Positions 1 through 8,944 of a stretch of DNA of 64,000 nucleotides are shown here, piece after piece. The DNA comes from Streptomyces griseorubiginosus (GTDB taxonomy: Bacteria > Actinomycetota > Actinomycetes > Streptomycetales > Streptomycetaceae): NCBI RefSeq assembly GCF_001514195.1, contig NZ_KQ948752.1, positions 1 to 64,000 of the forward strand. The letters run 5' to 3'. The notes below the pieces were generated by a model. The model was not told where the DNA came from, made no database searches, and worked only from the letters and a program-made list of their open reading frames with translations. Within the stretch, counting starts at the first letter, position 1. Each line of letters opens with the position of its first letter. A program made the translations under genes and the position numbers.

Positions 1-300
1 CTATCAGATCCTTTCGGGCCTGATCCCCGGTCAGCGGGGCTTGCCTTCCCGGCTGTTGGGCCGTTCCGACGTCTCAAACCTTAGCGGACTCTCGCTGTGG
101 TCCCAAATCGAGGAGCCACACCCAAATCGAATTGAATTCGGGCACGCCGAATTCACCCCGGCTGGGTGATCGTTCTGATGGTTTGAGTGGCCGCTTTCGC
201 GGCGGGAGGTGCTGCCGCAGAACCGTTACGGCCCCGTGGCAACCCGAAGAACTCTACGGATCCAGCAGGGGGCTGTCAAGAACCCGCTGTCAAGATCTTT
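1..300. other. Unassigned leading intergenic DNA
   Basis: No convincing gene is seen. The stretch has visibly lower GC than its surroundings, with AATT and GAATTC runs. A perfect 8-bp inverted repeat (GAATTCGG, loop GCACG, CCGAATTC) lies at 134-154. Frame +1 is open from the edge to a TAG at about 82-84, so the tail of a truncated gene is possible. Short frames at 132-317 and 187-945 overlap the MarR gene antisense and show no domain. Confidence 0.4.
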
Positions 301-849
301 TCAGTCGAGGTCGCTGAGGCGCCCACCGGCGTCCGGCTGCGCGTGCTCCACCCTACGCAGCAGCCGAGTGAGGACGTCCCCCAAGGTGTTGCGCTCCTCG
401 GCGGAAAGGTCCTGGAGCAGCTCCTCCTCGAAGACCGTGGCGAGGCGCATCGCCTCCAGCCACTTCTCGCGGCCCTCGGCGGTCAGCTCCACGATCACCC
501 GGACCCGGTTGGTCTCGTCCCGCTCTCGGGTCACCAGCCCCTGCGCGTGCATGCGGTCGATCCGGTGGGTCATCGCGGCCGGCGTGAGGCCGAGCCGCTT
601 GGCGAGATCGCTGGGGCCCATCCGGTAGGGGGCGCCGGAGAGCACGAGCGCCTTGAGGACCTCCCACTCGGCGTTGCTGATGCCGAGGTCGGCGGTCTGA
701 CGGCCGTAGGCGACGTTCATACGGCGGTTGAGGCGGGAGAGCGCCGAGACGATCTGCTCGACCTGGGGGTCGAGGTCCTGGAACTCGCGCTGATAGGCGG
801 CGATCTGCTCGTCGAGCGTCGGCTCGGGGACGCCAGGGGTCTCGGCCAT
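301..849 (-). CDS. MarR-family transcriptional regulator
   Basis: The 182-residue protein has the MarR winged-helix layout: an N-terminal helical segment (about 1-50), the winged helix with recognition-helix region GLTPAAMTHRIDRM (about 85-115), a wing with RDETNRVRV, and a C-terminal dimerisation helix. It is divergent from an MFS transporter gene with a short AT-rich gap rich in CTTC/GAAG half-sites (850-959). This is the usual arrangement of a ligand-responsive repressor that controls itself and a neighbouring exporter. The ligand cannot be read from the sequence. The family is clear; the regulatory target is inferred from the divergent layout. Confidence 0.9.
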   Translation of the reverse strand: MAETPGVPEPTLDEQIAAYQREFQDLDPQVEQIVSALSRLNRRMNVAYGRQTADLGISNAEWEVLKALVLSGAPYRMGPSDLAKRLGLTPAAMTHRIDRMHAQGLVTRERDETNRVRVIVELTAEGREKWLEAMRLATVFEEELLQDLSAEERNTLGDVLTRLLRRVEHAQPDAGGRLSDLD

Positions 850-959
850 GTGCGCAGTATCGCACGCGCATGCTTTGCCTTGAAGTCCTTCGCTATGTAC
901 TCTTTAGCTTCGAACTTTAACTCTGAAGTCTTCACTCCTAACTAGTGAGAGAGGTGAAC
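850..959. promoter_or_regulatory. Divergent promoter/operator region of marR and MFS genes
   Basis: This gap is AT-rich for the genome. It contains several GAAG/CTTC half-sites, including the near-palindrome around AGCTTCGAACTT (about 908-919) and a TGAAGTCTTCA-like site (about 925-935). These are plausible MarR operators covering both promoters. The assignment rests on layout and symmetry only. Confidence 0.4.
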
Positions 960-2240
960 GTGACCAGGGCGATGGGCGCAGCGATGCGCCGGATCCACGT
1001 GGGCAACGCACTCAGCGCGTTCGGGCTCGGTTTCACCGTCCCGTATCTGTACGTCTATGTGGCGCAGGTGCGTGGACTGGGAGCCATGACGGCGGGGCTC
1101 GTCCTCGCCGTCTTCGCCGTGGCGGCACTGGTCGTGCTGCCGTTCGCCGGGCGGGCCATCGTCCGGCGCGGCCCGCTGCCGGTGTTGCTCACCGCCCTGC
1201 TCACGGCGGCCGTCGGGTCGTTGAGTCTCGGCCTCTCGGCCCACGCCCCGACCGTGCTGGCATCGGCGGCCCTGCTCGGGGCCGGTCAGGCCGTGATGCA
1301 GCCGGCGCTGGCGACGATGATCGTGGACTGCTCCACGGCGGAGACCCGCTCGCGTGCCTTCGCGACGCAGTTCTTCCTCCAGAACCTCGGGCTCGGCGTC
1401 GGCGGTCTCATAGGCGGCCATCTCGTCGACACGTCGAGCCCCGCGTCCTTCACGCTGCTCTTCGCGATCGAGGCAGCGATGTTCCTGCTGCTGGTGGTCG
1501 TGATGACGACTCTGCGACTGCCGCACTCGCCGCGGATCCAGGACGCGCCTTGCCGGTCCGCCAAGGCCAGCTGGAAGCAGCTTCTCGGGAACCGGGCCAT
1601 GGTGCAGCTGTGCGTGCTGGGCTTCGTGCTGTTCTTCGCCTGCTACGGCCAGTTCGAGTCCGGCCTGAGCGCGTACGGCGTCGAGGCCGCCGGCATCTCC
1701 ACCTCCGCGCTGGGCACGGCCCTGGCCGCGAACACCGCGATGATCGTGGTCGCGCAGTTCGCCGTGCTGAAGTTCGTGGAGCGGCGCAGGCGCACGCGGG
1801 TGATCGCGGCGGTCGGCGTCATCTGGGCGATCGCGTGGCTCACCGCGGGGTACGCGGGCCTCGGCCACGGCAGCCAGGAGATGGCCACGGCCGCGTTCGT
1901 GTCGACGTACGCGCTGTTCGGCCTGGGTGAGGCGATGCTGTCCCCGACCGTCGCCCCGCTGGTCGCCGATCTGGCTCCGGAGGGCATGGCGGGCCAGTAC
2001 AACTCGGCCTTCGCCCTGGTGAAGCAGCTGGCTCTGGCGGTCGGCCCGGCGGTGGGCGGCCCGCTCGGAGCCTCCCTGCACGCGCCGTACATCGTGACGT
2101 TCCTGCTGTTCTCGCTGGGCATCAGCTACCTGGCGATACGCCTGGGCAAGCAGCTGACCCCGCTCCAGAACCAGCCGTCGCTGAGGAAGAGCCGGGTAGT
2201 GGCGCAGGGCGGAGCGCAGTCCCAGTCGATTGCCGCCTGA
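960..2240 (+). CDS. MFS transporter
   Basis: Major facilitator protein of about 426 residues with roughly 12 hydrophobic segments. Loop motifs include RSRAFATQFFLQNLGLGVGG after the first half and a long central cytoplasmic loop. It probably exports a small molecule by proton antiport across the cytoplasmic membrane. The GTG at 960 is preferred over the upstream in-frame GTG at 945 because GAGAGG (947-952) sits at ribosome-binding distance from it. The gene is divergent from a MarR regulator, which suggests substrate-induced efflux. It is followed by a dispersed GC-rich repeat and then a convergent gene. The substrate is unknown. Confidence 0.88.
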   Translation: MTRAMGAAMRRIHVGNALSAFGLGFTVPYLYVYVAQVRGLGAMTAGLVLAVFAVAALVVLPFAGRAIVRRGPLPVLLTALLTAAVGSLSLGLSAHAPTVLASAALLGAGQAVMQPALATMIVDCSTAETRSRAFATQFFLQNLGLGVGGLIGGHLVDTSSPASFTLLFAIEAAMFLLLVVVMTTLRLPHSPRIQDAPCRSAKASWKQLLGNRAMVQLCVLGFVLFFACYGQFESGLSAYGVEAAGISTSALGTALAANTAMIVVAQFAVLKFVERRRRTRVIAAVGVIWAIAWLTAGYAGLGHGSQEMATAAFVSTYALFGLGEAMLSPTVAPLVADLAPEGMAGQYNSAFALVKQLALAVGPAVGGPLGASLHAPYIVTFLLFSLGISYLAIRLGKQLTPLQNQPSLRKSRVVAQGGAQSQSIAA

Positions 2241-2245
2241 CTGCA

Positions 2246-2292
2246 ACCCACCCAGGGGCGCGGGGAACTGCGCGACCAGCCACGACGCACCC
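2246..2292 (-). repeat. Dispersed intergenic repeat, family 1 (copy a)
   Basis: Read on the minus strand, this carries GGCTGGTCGCGCAGTTCCCC followed by GCGCCCCTGGG. The same unit recurs at about 12233-12264, 12305-12337 and 12656-12680 (opposite orientation). Here it lies between the convergent MFS and phosphatase genes, the position expected of a terminator-like element. I recall this sequence as frequent in Streptomyces intergenic regions. Confidence 0.7.
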
Positions 2293-2316
2293 GCGCCCGG
2301 CATCGATCAGGCACCC

Positions 2317-3954
2317 CTACGGCGTGGCCCCCTTCGGCAGCACGAACTCGCACCAGACCGCCTTCCCCCCACCCGGCGTCCTCCGCGACCCCCAGTTCGA
2401 CGCGATGGTCGCCACGATCGCGATCCCGCGGCCCGACTCGTCGCCCGCTTCGGCTCTCCGGCGCCGGGGCAGATGGTCGTCCCCGTCCGTCACCTCGACG
2501 ATCAGGCGCCGGTCGGTGCGGCGGAGCCGCAGCCGCATGGGTGGGGTGCCGTGCTGAAGGGAATTGGCGACCAGTTCGCTCACCGCCAGCACGCCCAGGT
2601 CGTGCAGCTCGACCGGGAACCGCCAGCTCGTCAGCACGCCGGAGGCGAACGCACGCGCGCGTGGGGCCGCCTCGACTCCGCCCAGCAGTTCGAGGCCGGC
2701 GTTGCGGAAGAGCTCGCCCTGGGGGCCGGTGTGGGCGGGGTGCTGGAGGACCATGACGGCGACGTCGTCGTCGTGTTCCGCGGTGACGCCGGCCGAGCGG
2801 ATCAGGCGGTCGCACATCACCTGAGGGGTGCCGGTCGCGCCGGCCAGGGCCCGTTCGAGGGCCGCGATGCCCTCGTCCAGGTCCTCGTTGCGGCGCTCGA
2901 CCAGGCCGTCGGTGTACAGCACGGCCGTGGAGCCGGGGCCGAGGGGGATGGAGCCGGAGGCGTGCATCCAGCCGCCGGTGCCGAGCGGCGGGCCGGTGGG
3001 TTCGTCGGCGCGCAGGACGGTGCCGGTCTCGTCGCGGACCAGGATCGGCAGATGGCCGGCCGAGGCGTAGACCAGCTTCCCCTCGTTCGGGTCGTGGATG
3101 GCGTACACGCAGGTGGCGATCTGGTTGGCGTCGATCTCCGTGGCCAGGCCGTCGAGGAGCTGGAGCACCTCGTGCGGGGGCAGGTCGAGGCGGGCGTACG
3201 CCCGTACGGCGGTGCGGAGTTGGCCCATGACCGCGGCGGCGCGGACCCCGCGGCCCATGACGTCGCCGATGACGAGGGCGGTGCGGCCGCCGCCGAGGGT
3301 GATGACGTCGTACCAGTCGCCGCCGACCGCGGCCTCGGTGCCGCCGGGGTGGTAGGTGGCGGCGATACGGAGGTCGTCCGGTTGTTCGAGTTCCTGGGGG
3401 AGCAGGCTGCGCTGGAGGGTGACGGCGGTTTCGCGCTGGCGGCGCTCGCTGGCTCTGAGGCGCTCGGCGGCCTCGGCGTGGTCGGTGACGTCGGTGGCGA
3501 AGACGAGTACGCCGCCGTCTCCCTCGGTGACCGGGGTGCAGGTGAAGGTGTAGGAGCGGCCGTCGGGGGCCTTGCGGGACTTGACCGTGCGGGGCTTGCC
3601 GCTGCGCAGGACCTGGTCGAGGAGCGGGAGGAGGCCGATCTCGTCGAGTTCGGGGAGTGCTTCGCGGGCCGGTGCGCCGGGCGAGCGCAGGCCGAAGGCG
3701 ACCACATAGGCGTCGTTGACGTAGGCGAGGCGGTGATCGGGGCCGTGGACGAGGGCGACGAGGGCGGGGACGCGGTCGAGGACCTCGCGGACGGGGAGTT
3801 CGTCGACGGCGGGGATCGGCACGGTGAGTTGTTCGGCGCGGGCCGCGGGGACCGCGCCCTCGCTCAGGCGGTCCTCGGTGACCAGGTCGTCGGTCCGCGC
3901 TGCGGCGCGGCGCTGCGTTCCGGGGAGGCGGGCGCTCCAGCGCGTGAAGTTCAC
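2317..3954 (-). CDS. PAS / SpoIIE-type PP2C phosphatase / HATPase regulator
   Basis: The 545-residue protein combines a PAS-like sensor (about 55-165, with DHRLAYVNDAYVVAFG), an RsbU/SpoIIE phosphatase domain (about 185-395, with GGDWYDVI, GDVMGRG and LYTDGLVERR), and a C-terminal anti-sigma-type histidine-kinase-like ATPase domain (about 430-540, N-box ELVANSLQHG). Such proteins act in partner-switching networks, dephosphorylating anti-anti-sigma factors and phosphorylating or binding partners. No sigma or anti-sigma-antagonist gene adjoins it, so its partners are elsewhere. The GTG start at 3954 is preceded by AAGGA. The domain architecture is common in Streptomyces. Confidence 0.9.
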   Translation of the reverse strand: MNFTRWSARLPGTQRRAAARTDDLVTEDRLSEGAVPAARAEQLTVPIPAVDELPVREVLDRVPALVALVHGPDHRLAYVNDAYVVAFGLRSPGAPAREALPELDEIGLLPLLDQVLRSGKPRTVKSRKAPDGRSYTFTCTPVTEGDGGVLVFATDVTDHAEAAERLRASERRQRETAVTLQRSLLPQELEQPDDLRIAATYHPGGTEAAVGGDWYDVITLGGGRTALVIGDVMGRGVRAAAVMGQLRTAVRAYARLDLPPHEVLQLLDGLATEIDANQIATCVYAIHDPNEGKLVYASAGHLPILVRDETGTVLRADEPTGPPLGTGGWMHASGSIPLGPGSTAVLYTDGLVERRNEDLDEGIAALERALAGATGTPQVMCDRLIRSAGVTAEHDDDVAVMVLQHPAHTGPQGELFRNAGLELLGGVEAAPRARAFASGVLTSWRFPVELHDLGVLAVSELVANSLQHGTPPMRLRLRRTDRRLIVEVTDGDDHLPRRRRAEAGDESGRGIAIVATIASNWGSRRTPGGGKAVWCEFVLPKGATP

Positions 3955-4175
3955 GAATCCTTGCCTCGTGTCGTCGTCTTCGGCGTCTTCGGGCCGGCTC
4001 CGGGCCCGGCCGGTGGGCTGGGGACGGCAGCCCGGGGGTGCAGCACGGTGGGAAGACCTCTTGGGTTCGAGGGGCGGGCGGCTGCCCGTCCGAGGACGGG
4101 CATCAGTGTGTCAGGAGGCCGACCGGGTCGACATCCGTCAGACGCCGGGGCGGTTCGTGGAGTTCCTCGGTCCGG

Positions 4176-5555
4176 TCAGGACGACCCCTTCGGGTCGTTC
4201 ACAGGGTCATGAGGAGGCTTTCCACCGGCCGCGAGTTCGAACTCCGCCCGGGGATGTTCGAGTGAACCGAGCGAGACGATCTCCCGCTTGAAGAGCCCCG
4301 ACAGGGTCCACTCGGCGAGGACACGGGCCTTGCGGTTGAAGGTGGGCACCCTGCTGAGGTGGTAGACGCGGTGCATGAACCAGGCAGGGTAGCCCTTCAG
4401 CTTGCGCCCGTAGACCTGCGCGACACCCTTGTGGAGGCCCAGGGAGGCCACGGAACCGACGTACGCGTGCGCGTACGTCTCCAGGGGTTCGCCGCGCAGG
4501 GCGTGCACGATGTTGTCGCCGAGGACCTTGGCCTGGCGTACGGCGTGCTGGGCGTTGGGCGCGGTCTCCTTGCCGGGCTCGTCGGCGGTGACGTCGGGGA
4601 CGGCGGCCGCGTCTCCGGCGGCCCACGCGTGCGTGACGCCCTCCACGGTGAGCTGGGCGGTGCACTTCAGCCGGCCCCGCTCGGTGAGCGGGAGGTCGGT
4701 GGCGGCGAGGAGCGGGCTGGGCTTGACGCCGGCGGTCCACACGACCGTACGGGTGGGGAAGCGGTTGCCGTCGCTGAGGACGACGACGCGGTCCACGCAG
4801 GACTCCAGGCGGGTGTTCAGCCGTACGTCGATGTTGCGGCGGCGCAGTTCGCTGACCGTGTAGCGGCCCATCTCCTCGCCGACCTCGGGGAGGATGCGGC
4901 CGGTGGCCTCCACCAGGATCCACTTCATGTCCTCGGGGCGGACGTTGTGGTAGTACCGCGCGGTGTAGCGGGCCATGTCCTCCAGCTCGCCGAGCGCCTC
5001 CACGCCCGCGTAGCCGCCGCCGACGAAGACGAAGGTGAGGGCCGCGTCGCGGATCGCGGGGTCGCGGGTGGAGGAGGCGATGTCCATCTGCTCGATCACG
5101 TGGTTGCGCAGGCCGATGGCCTCCTCGACCGTCTTGAACCCGATGCCGTGGTCGGCGAGTCCCGGGATCGGCAGGGTGCGCGCGATCGAACCGGGGGCGA
5201 GGACGAGTTCGTCGTACGACAGCTGCTCGCCGCCGGTGCGCTCCTCCTCGGTGGCGAGGGTGGTCACGGAGGCCGTGCGCTTGGCGTGGTCGATCGCGGT
5301 GACCTCGCCGACGAGGATCCGGCAGCGGTCGAGGACGCGGCGCAGCGGTACGACGACATGGCGGGGGGAGATCGACCCGGCGGCCGCCTCGGGCAGGAAC
5401 GGCTGATAGGTCATGTACGGGTCGGGCGTGACGAGGGTGATCTCGGCCTCGGCCCGGTCCAGTTCCCGTTTCAGCTTCCGTTGCAGCCGCAGGGCCGTGT
5501 ACATCCCGACGTAGCCACCGCCGACAACCAGAATGCGCGCACGTTCCTTCACCAT
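4176..5555 (-). CDS. ndh: Type II NADH dehydrogenase (NAD(P)/FAD-dependent oxidoreductase)
   Basis: About 459 residues. The protein has an N-terminal FAD-binding Rossmann motif (VVGGGYVGMYTALRL), a second NAD-binding motif (FVFVGGGYAGVEALGELE) and a C-terminal FAD-contact motif (WAAGDAAAVPD). This matches single-subunit NADH:quinone oxidoreductases, which feed electrons to menaquinone at the inner face of the membrane without pumping protons. I start at the ATG at 5555 (MVKERARILVVGGG). An open frame continues to 5705 but adds a low-complexity extension that this family does not usually carry. Substrate specificity cannot be proven from sequence; related oxidoreductases share the fold. Confidence 0.85.
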   Translation of the reverse strand: MVKERARILVVGGGYVGMYTALRLQRKLKRELDRAEAEITLVTPDPYMTYQPFLPEAAAGSISPRHVVVPLRRVLDRCRILVGEVTAIDHAKRTASVTTLATEEERTGGEQLSYDELVLAPGSIARTLPIPGLADHGIGFKTVEEAIGLRNHVIEQMDIASSTRDPAIRDAALTFVFVGGGYAGVEALGELEDMARYTARYYHNVRPEDMKWILVEATGRILPEVGEEMGRYTVSELRRRNIDVRLNTRLESCVDRVVVLSDGNRFPTRTVVWTAGVKPSPLLAATDLPLTERGRLKCTAQLTVEGVTHAWAAGDAAAVPDVTADEPGKETAPNAQHAVRQAKVLGDNIVHALRGEPLETYAHAYVGSVASLGLHKGVAQVYGRKLKGYPAWFMHRVYHLSRVPTFNRKARVLAEWTLSGLFKREIVSLGSLEHPRAEFELAAGGKPPHDPVNDPKGSS

Positions 5556-5929
5556 CCCATGACGCACCCGCCGCTTGAGTTTGTCCACAGCCTCGACAAT
5601 TTGTGTGACCGGAGTCCGTCGGCGCGCCGGGTTGGCCGAATTTCCGGAGTGCGCGGAAGGATCGCAGGTCAAGGGGTGTGCGCCGGGCGGGTGGAGGGGG
5701 TGCAATCGGGGCGTTTGGCACTCGTACTCCGATCGGGGGGCGCTCCGTGCGGAACGTGCCCCTTCTGAATTGACCCCCGCTCAACTATGTTCGTGTGTCG
5801 ACGGGGTGTAGGGGGATGCGCTCCGGGTCCGCGACGGGCGGACTCGCGAAACGAGCTTGTTCCGCTCGCTCCGGCTTTCGATGGCGGGGAGAGTCTCCGG
5901 GGGGAGACGTCATTACCGGGGGAACATTT
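5556..5929. promoter_or_regulatory. Divergent intergenic region between ndh and tetR genes
   Basis: This 374-bp gap should hold the promoters of both divergent genes. I see no unambiguous -35/-10 pair, riboswitch or perfect operator. The segment near 5755-5800 is locally AT-richer and includes TTGACC. Confidence 0.35.
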
Positions 5930-6706
5930 ATGCACATTCAGGACTCTCATTGGTCTACCGCGTCCGCCATCGCACCCGGTGGCGGGGCGATGGGTGGCGC
6001 GATGGGCTCGACGATGAGCGCGGCGGGCAACGGACGCGAGGGCTCGCGTTCGACCCCGTTGCGCGTGGACGCACAGCGCAATCTGGAGCACGTACTGCGC
6101 GCGGCTCGCGAGGTCTTCGGCGAGCTGGGCTACGGCGCGCCGATGGAGGACGTGGCACGGCGCGCCCGGGTGGGTGTCGGCACCGTGTACCGGCGCTTCC
6201 CGAGCAAGGACGTCCTGGTCCGGCGGATAGCCGAGGAGGAGACCTCCCGGCTCACCGACCAGGCCCGGGCGGCGCTCGGGCAGGAGGACGAGCCGTGGTC
6301 GGCCCTGTCGCGCTTCCTGCGCACCTCGGTCGCCTCGGGCGCCGGGCGGCTGCTGCCGCCGCAGGTGCTGCGGGTCGGGGTCGACGAGGGCGACGGCTAC
6401 GACGAGGCGCGGGTGCCGCAGCAGCGGACCACCCCGGGCTCCGGCGAGCTGCGGCTCGTTCCGGAGGAGAGCCCGCTGGGCTCCGGGGACGACGACGCCG
6501 GGGCGGCGGCGCTGCTGGAGGTCGTGGGCCGGCTCGTGGACCGCGCGCGTGCAGCCGGCGAGCTGCGGACCGACGTGTCGGTGTCGGACGTGCTGCTGGT
6601 GATCGCGACCGCGGCGCCCTCGCTGCCGGACGCGGCGCAGCAGGCGGCGGCCTCGGCACGGCTGCTGGACATCCTGCTGGAGGGACTGCGCTCCCGGCCG
6701 GCGTGA
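5930..6706 (+). CDS. TetR-family transcriptional regulator
   Basis: The 258-residue protein starts at the ATG at 5930, preceded by GGGGGAA. A Gly/Ala-rich leader of about 40 residues precedes a TetR helix-turn-helix (about 50-95, with VLRAAREVFGELGYG, MEDVARRARVGVGTVYRRFP and SKDVLV). The C-terminal ligand/dimerisation domain contains an unusual acidic Gly-rich insertion (around 165-200). It is divergent from the NADH dehydrogenase gene, which may be its target. The ligand is unknown. Confidence 0.88.
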   Translation: MHIQDSHWSTASAIAPGGGAMGGAMGSTMSAAGNGREGSRSTPLRVDAQRNLEHVLRAAREVFGELGYGAPMEDVARRARVGVGTVYRRFPSKDVLVRRIAEEETSRLTDQARAALGQEDEPWSALSRFLRTSVASGAGRLLPPQVLRVGVDEGDGYDEARVPQQRTTPGSGELRLVPEESPLGSGDDDAGAAALLEVVGRLVDRARAAGELRTDVSVSDVLLVIATAAPSLPDAAQQAAASARLLDILLEGLRSRPA

Positions 6707-6967
6707 CGCGTCAAGGTGACGACGGGGGTGCGGCCGGATCGTCGGCCGCCCCTCGGAACATTCCTGTCCGATTCCGGCATCCCGCCCAACTTCCGTCCGA
6801 CGCAGGACAGTTGAGCATTCCCCGAACGGGTGAAAGCTAGTACTGGATCGCCGGAAAACCCCACGGACGAGTGGATGCGAAGCACTGTGCCCTACTGACT
6901 AAAAGTCGATATGGCACTCTGACCCGGTGTTCGGGACTGGTTGGGCCGGCGGCGGGGGCATTCCGCG

Positions 6968-8944
6968 ATGAGCGTTGACGGGCGGAACGAGCCCCACGGT
7001 GAGGGCGACGAGGAAGCCGGTGGCCGGGCCGGAGGCACCCCACAGGTGCCCGGCCAGGGCAGCCGGGCCGGCATCCCGCAGTCGGGGCTTCCGCACGGCG
7101 TCCCCCAGGGCGGCATCCCGGCCCAGGGCGGGGAACCCGTCGAGGGCAGCGTGCCGACTCAGCGCGACCGGCGCGAGGACGGCAGCGTCCTGCCGCCCCC
7201 GCCCCGCGAGACGACACCGTCCGACGCCGATCTGATCGAGCGGATGCGCGCGGGCGACGACTCGGCGTACGAGGCGCTCTACCGGCGCCACGCGGAAGCC
7301 GTGCGCCGCTACGCCCGCACCTGCTGCCGCGACGCCCACACCGCCGACGACCTCACCGCCGAGGTCTTCGCCCGCATGCTCCAGGCCGTCCGCCGCGGCC
7401 ACGGCCCCGAACACGCCGTACGCGCCTACCTGCTCACCAGCGTCCGGCGCGTCGCCGCCGGCTGGACGAAGTCGGCGAAGCGCGAGCAACTCGTCGACGA
7501 CTTCGCGGTGTTCGCCGCCCAGGCCGCGCGCACGTCCGAGGTCTCCGACCAGGACACCCTGGACCTGGGCGCCGATGTGCGGGCGATGCACGAAGCCGAG
7601 CAGTCCATGGCCATGCAGGCCTTCCGGTCGCTGCCCGAGCGCTGGCAGGCCGTGCTGTGGCACACCGAGGTGGAGGACGAGTCGCCGAGCGAGGTCGCCG
7701 TCCTCTTCGGGCTCGACGCCAACGGCACGCGTGTACTGGCCAGCCGGGCCCGCGAGGGCCTCAAGCAGGCCTACCTCCAGGCCCACGTCAGCGCCAGCCT
7801 CGCCGGCGACGAGGAGTGCGCCCGCTACGCCGACCGGCTCGGCGCCTACGCCCGCGGAAGCCTGCGCACCAGGGCCGAACGCGGGCTGCGCAAGCACCTG
7901 GAGGAGTGCGCCAAGTGCCGGCTGGCCGCGGGCCAGATCAAGGAAGTCGCCGGGGGCATCCCGGCCGTCGTACCGCTCGCGGTCATCGGCTGGTTCGGGG
8001 CCGCCGGGTACGCCAAGGCCCTCGGGCTCATCGCCGGTGGGGCCGGGGCGGCCGGTGCCGCGGGCGCGGCCGCCGCGGCGAGCGGCGGCTCCTCGGGCGG
8101 GGCGGGCGCCGGCGGCGCCGCGGCCTCGGAGGGTCTCGGCGCGCCGGTGAAGGCCGGTATCGCGGCCGGTGTCGTCGCGGTGGCCACCGCCGCGGTGGCG
8201 CTCGCGCTGATCGGCGACCACAGCCCCCCGCGGAAGCCGGACGCCAAGCCGCCCGCCTCCGCACCGGCCGTCGAACCGGCCGAACCCGCCCCCACCCCGA
8301 GCACGCCCGAGCCGGATCCCCCGCTGCTCCCCGTCGCGGCCACCCCGACCCCGGCGCCCGCCGCCTCCTCGCCCACCCCAACCCCGAGGGCCACCCTCAC
8401 GTCCCCACAGCCCCCCGCCCCGAAACCGACACCCACACCCACACCGAAACCCCCTTCGACCCCGACCCCCACCCCGACACCGACCCCGCCCCCGGCTCCC
8501 CCGCCGCCACCGACCGTCTACCAGTGGAGCGACCTGGCCTACGACGTCTCCGGCGACGGCAGCGGGCCCGAGATGCGGATCGGCGAGAGCAGTTGGGTGT
8601 GGCAGCGCTACGGCGTCTCGATCGCCGGCAGCCGGTACACCCACGGCGTGACCGTGCACGGACGCTCCTCCGTCACGATCGACCTCAACCGCGCGTGCTC
8701 GTCCTACGACGCGATGGTCGGCGTCGACGACATGACACTGGGCCTCGGCAAGGTCCGCTTCTCCGTCTACGCCGACGGGGTCCGGCTGTGGAGGTCCGGC
8801 CTGGTCGAGGGCGGGGACCCGGCCGTGCCCGTCCATGTGAACCTCGCGGGACACGACACCGTACGGCTGGTGGTCGAGCCGCACAGCCACCTCGACGACC
8901 TCATGCTCGCGGACTGGGCCGAGTCGAAGTTCAGCTGCTCCTAG
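6968..8944 (+). CDS. ECF-like sigma factor fused to anti-sigma-like zinc finger, membrane segments and NPCBM-like ectodomain
   Basis: About 658 residues read as a complete signalling chain. Sigma region 2 lies near 75-150 (YEALYRRHAEAVRRYAR, TADDLTAEVFARML) and sigma region 4 near 205-260 (FRSLPERWQAVLWHTEVE). A zinc-binding anti-sigma-like motif HLEECAKC follows near 309-316. Hydrophobic segments lie near 335-360 and 388-410, then a Pro/Thr linker of about 100 residues, then a C-terminal domain (about 518-658) resembling the NPCBM carbohydrate-binding fold. The linker and last domain should be outside the cell. I recall actinobacterial ECF groups with similar C-terminal extensions. The ATG at 6968 fits the genuine coding start; a frame extends to 6941. 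Its 3' end overlaps the convergent gene by 14 bp. Confidence 0.85.
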   Translation: MSVDGRNEPHGEGDEEAGGRAGGTPQVPGQGSRAGIPQSGLPHGVPQGGIPAQGGEPVEGSVPTQRDRREDGSVLPPPPRETTPSDADLIERMRAGDDSAYEALYRRHAEAVRRYARTCCRDAHTADDLTAEVFARMLQAVRRGHGPEHAVRAYLLTSVRRVAAGWTKSAKREQLVDDFAVFAAQAARTSEVSDQDTLDLGADVRAMHEAEQSMAMQAFRSLPERWQAVLWHTEVEDESPSEVAVLFGLDANGTRVLASRAREGLKQAYLQAHVSASLAGDEECARYADRLGAYARGSLRTRAERGLRKHLEECAKCRLAAGQIKEVAGGIPAVVPLAVIGWFGAAGYAKALGLIAGGAGAAGAAGAAAAASGGSSGGAGAGGAAASEGLGAPVKAGIAAGVVAVATAAVALALIGDHSPPRKPDAKPPASAPAVEPAEPAPTPSTPEPDPPLLPVAATPTPAPAASSPTPTPRATLTSPQPPAPKPTPTPTPKPPSTPTPTPTPTPPPAPPPPPTVYQWSDLAYDVSGDGSGPEMRIGESSWVWQRYGVSIAGSRYTHGVTVHGRSSVTIDLNRACSSYDAMVGVDDMTLGLGKVRFSVYADGVRLWRSGLVEGGDPAVPVHVNLAGHDTVRLVVEPHSHLDDLMLADWAESKFSCS

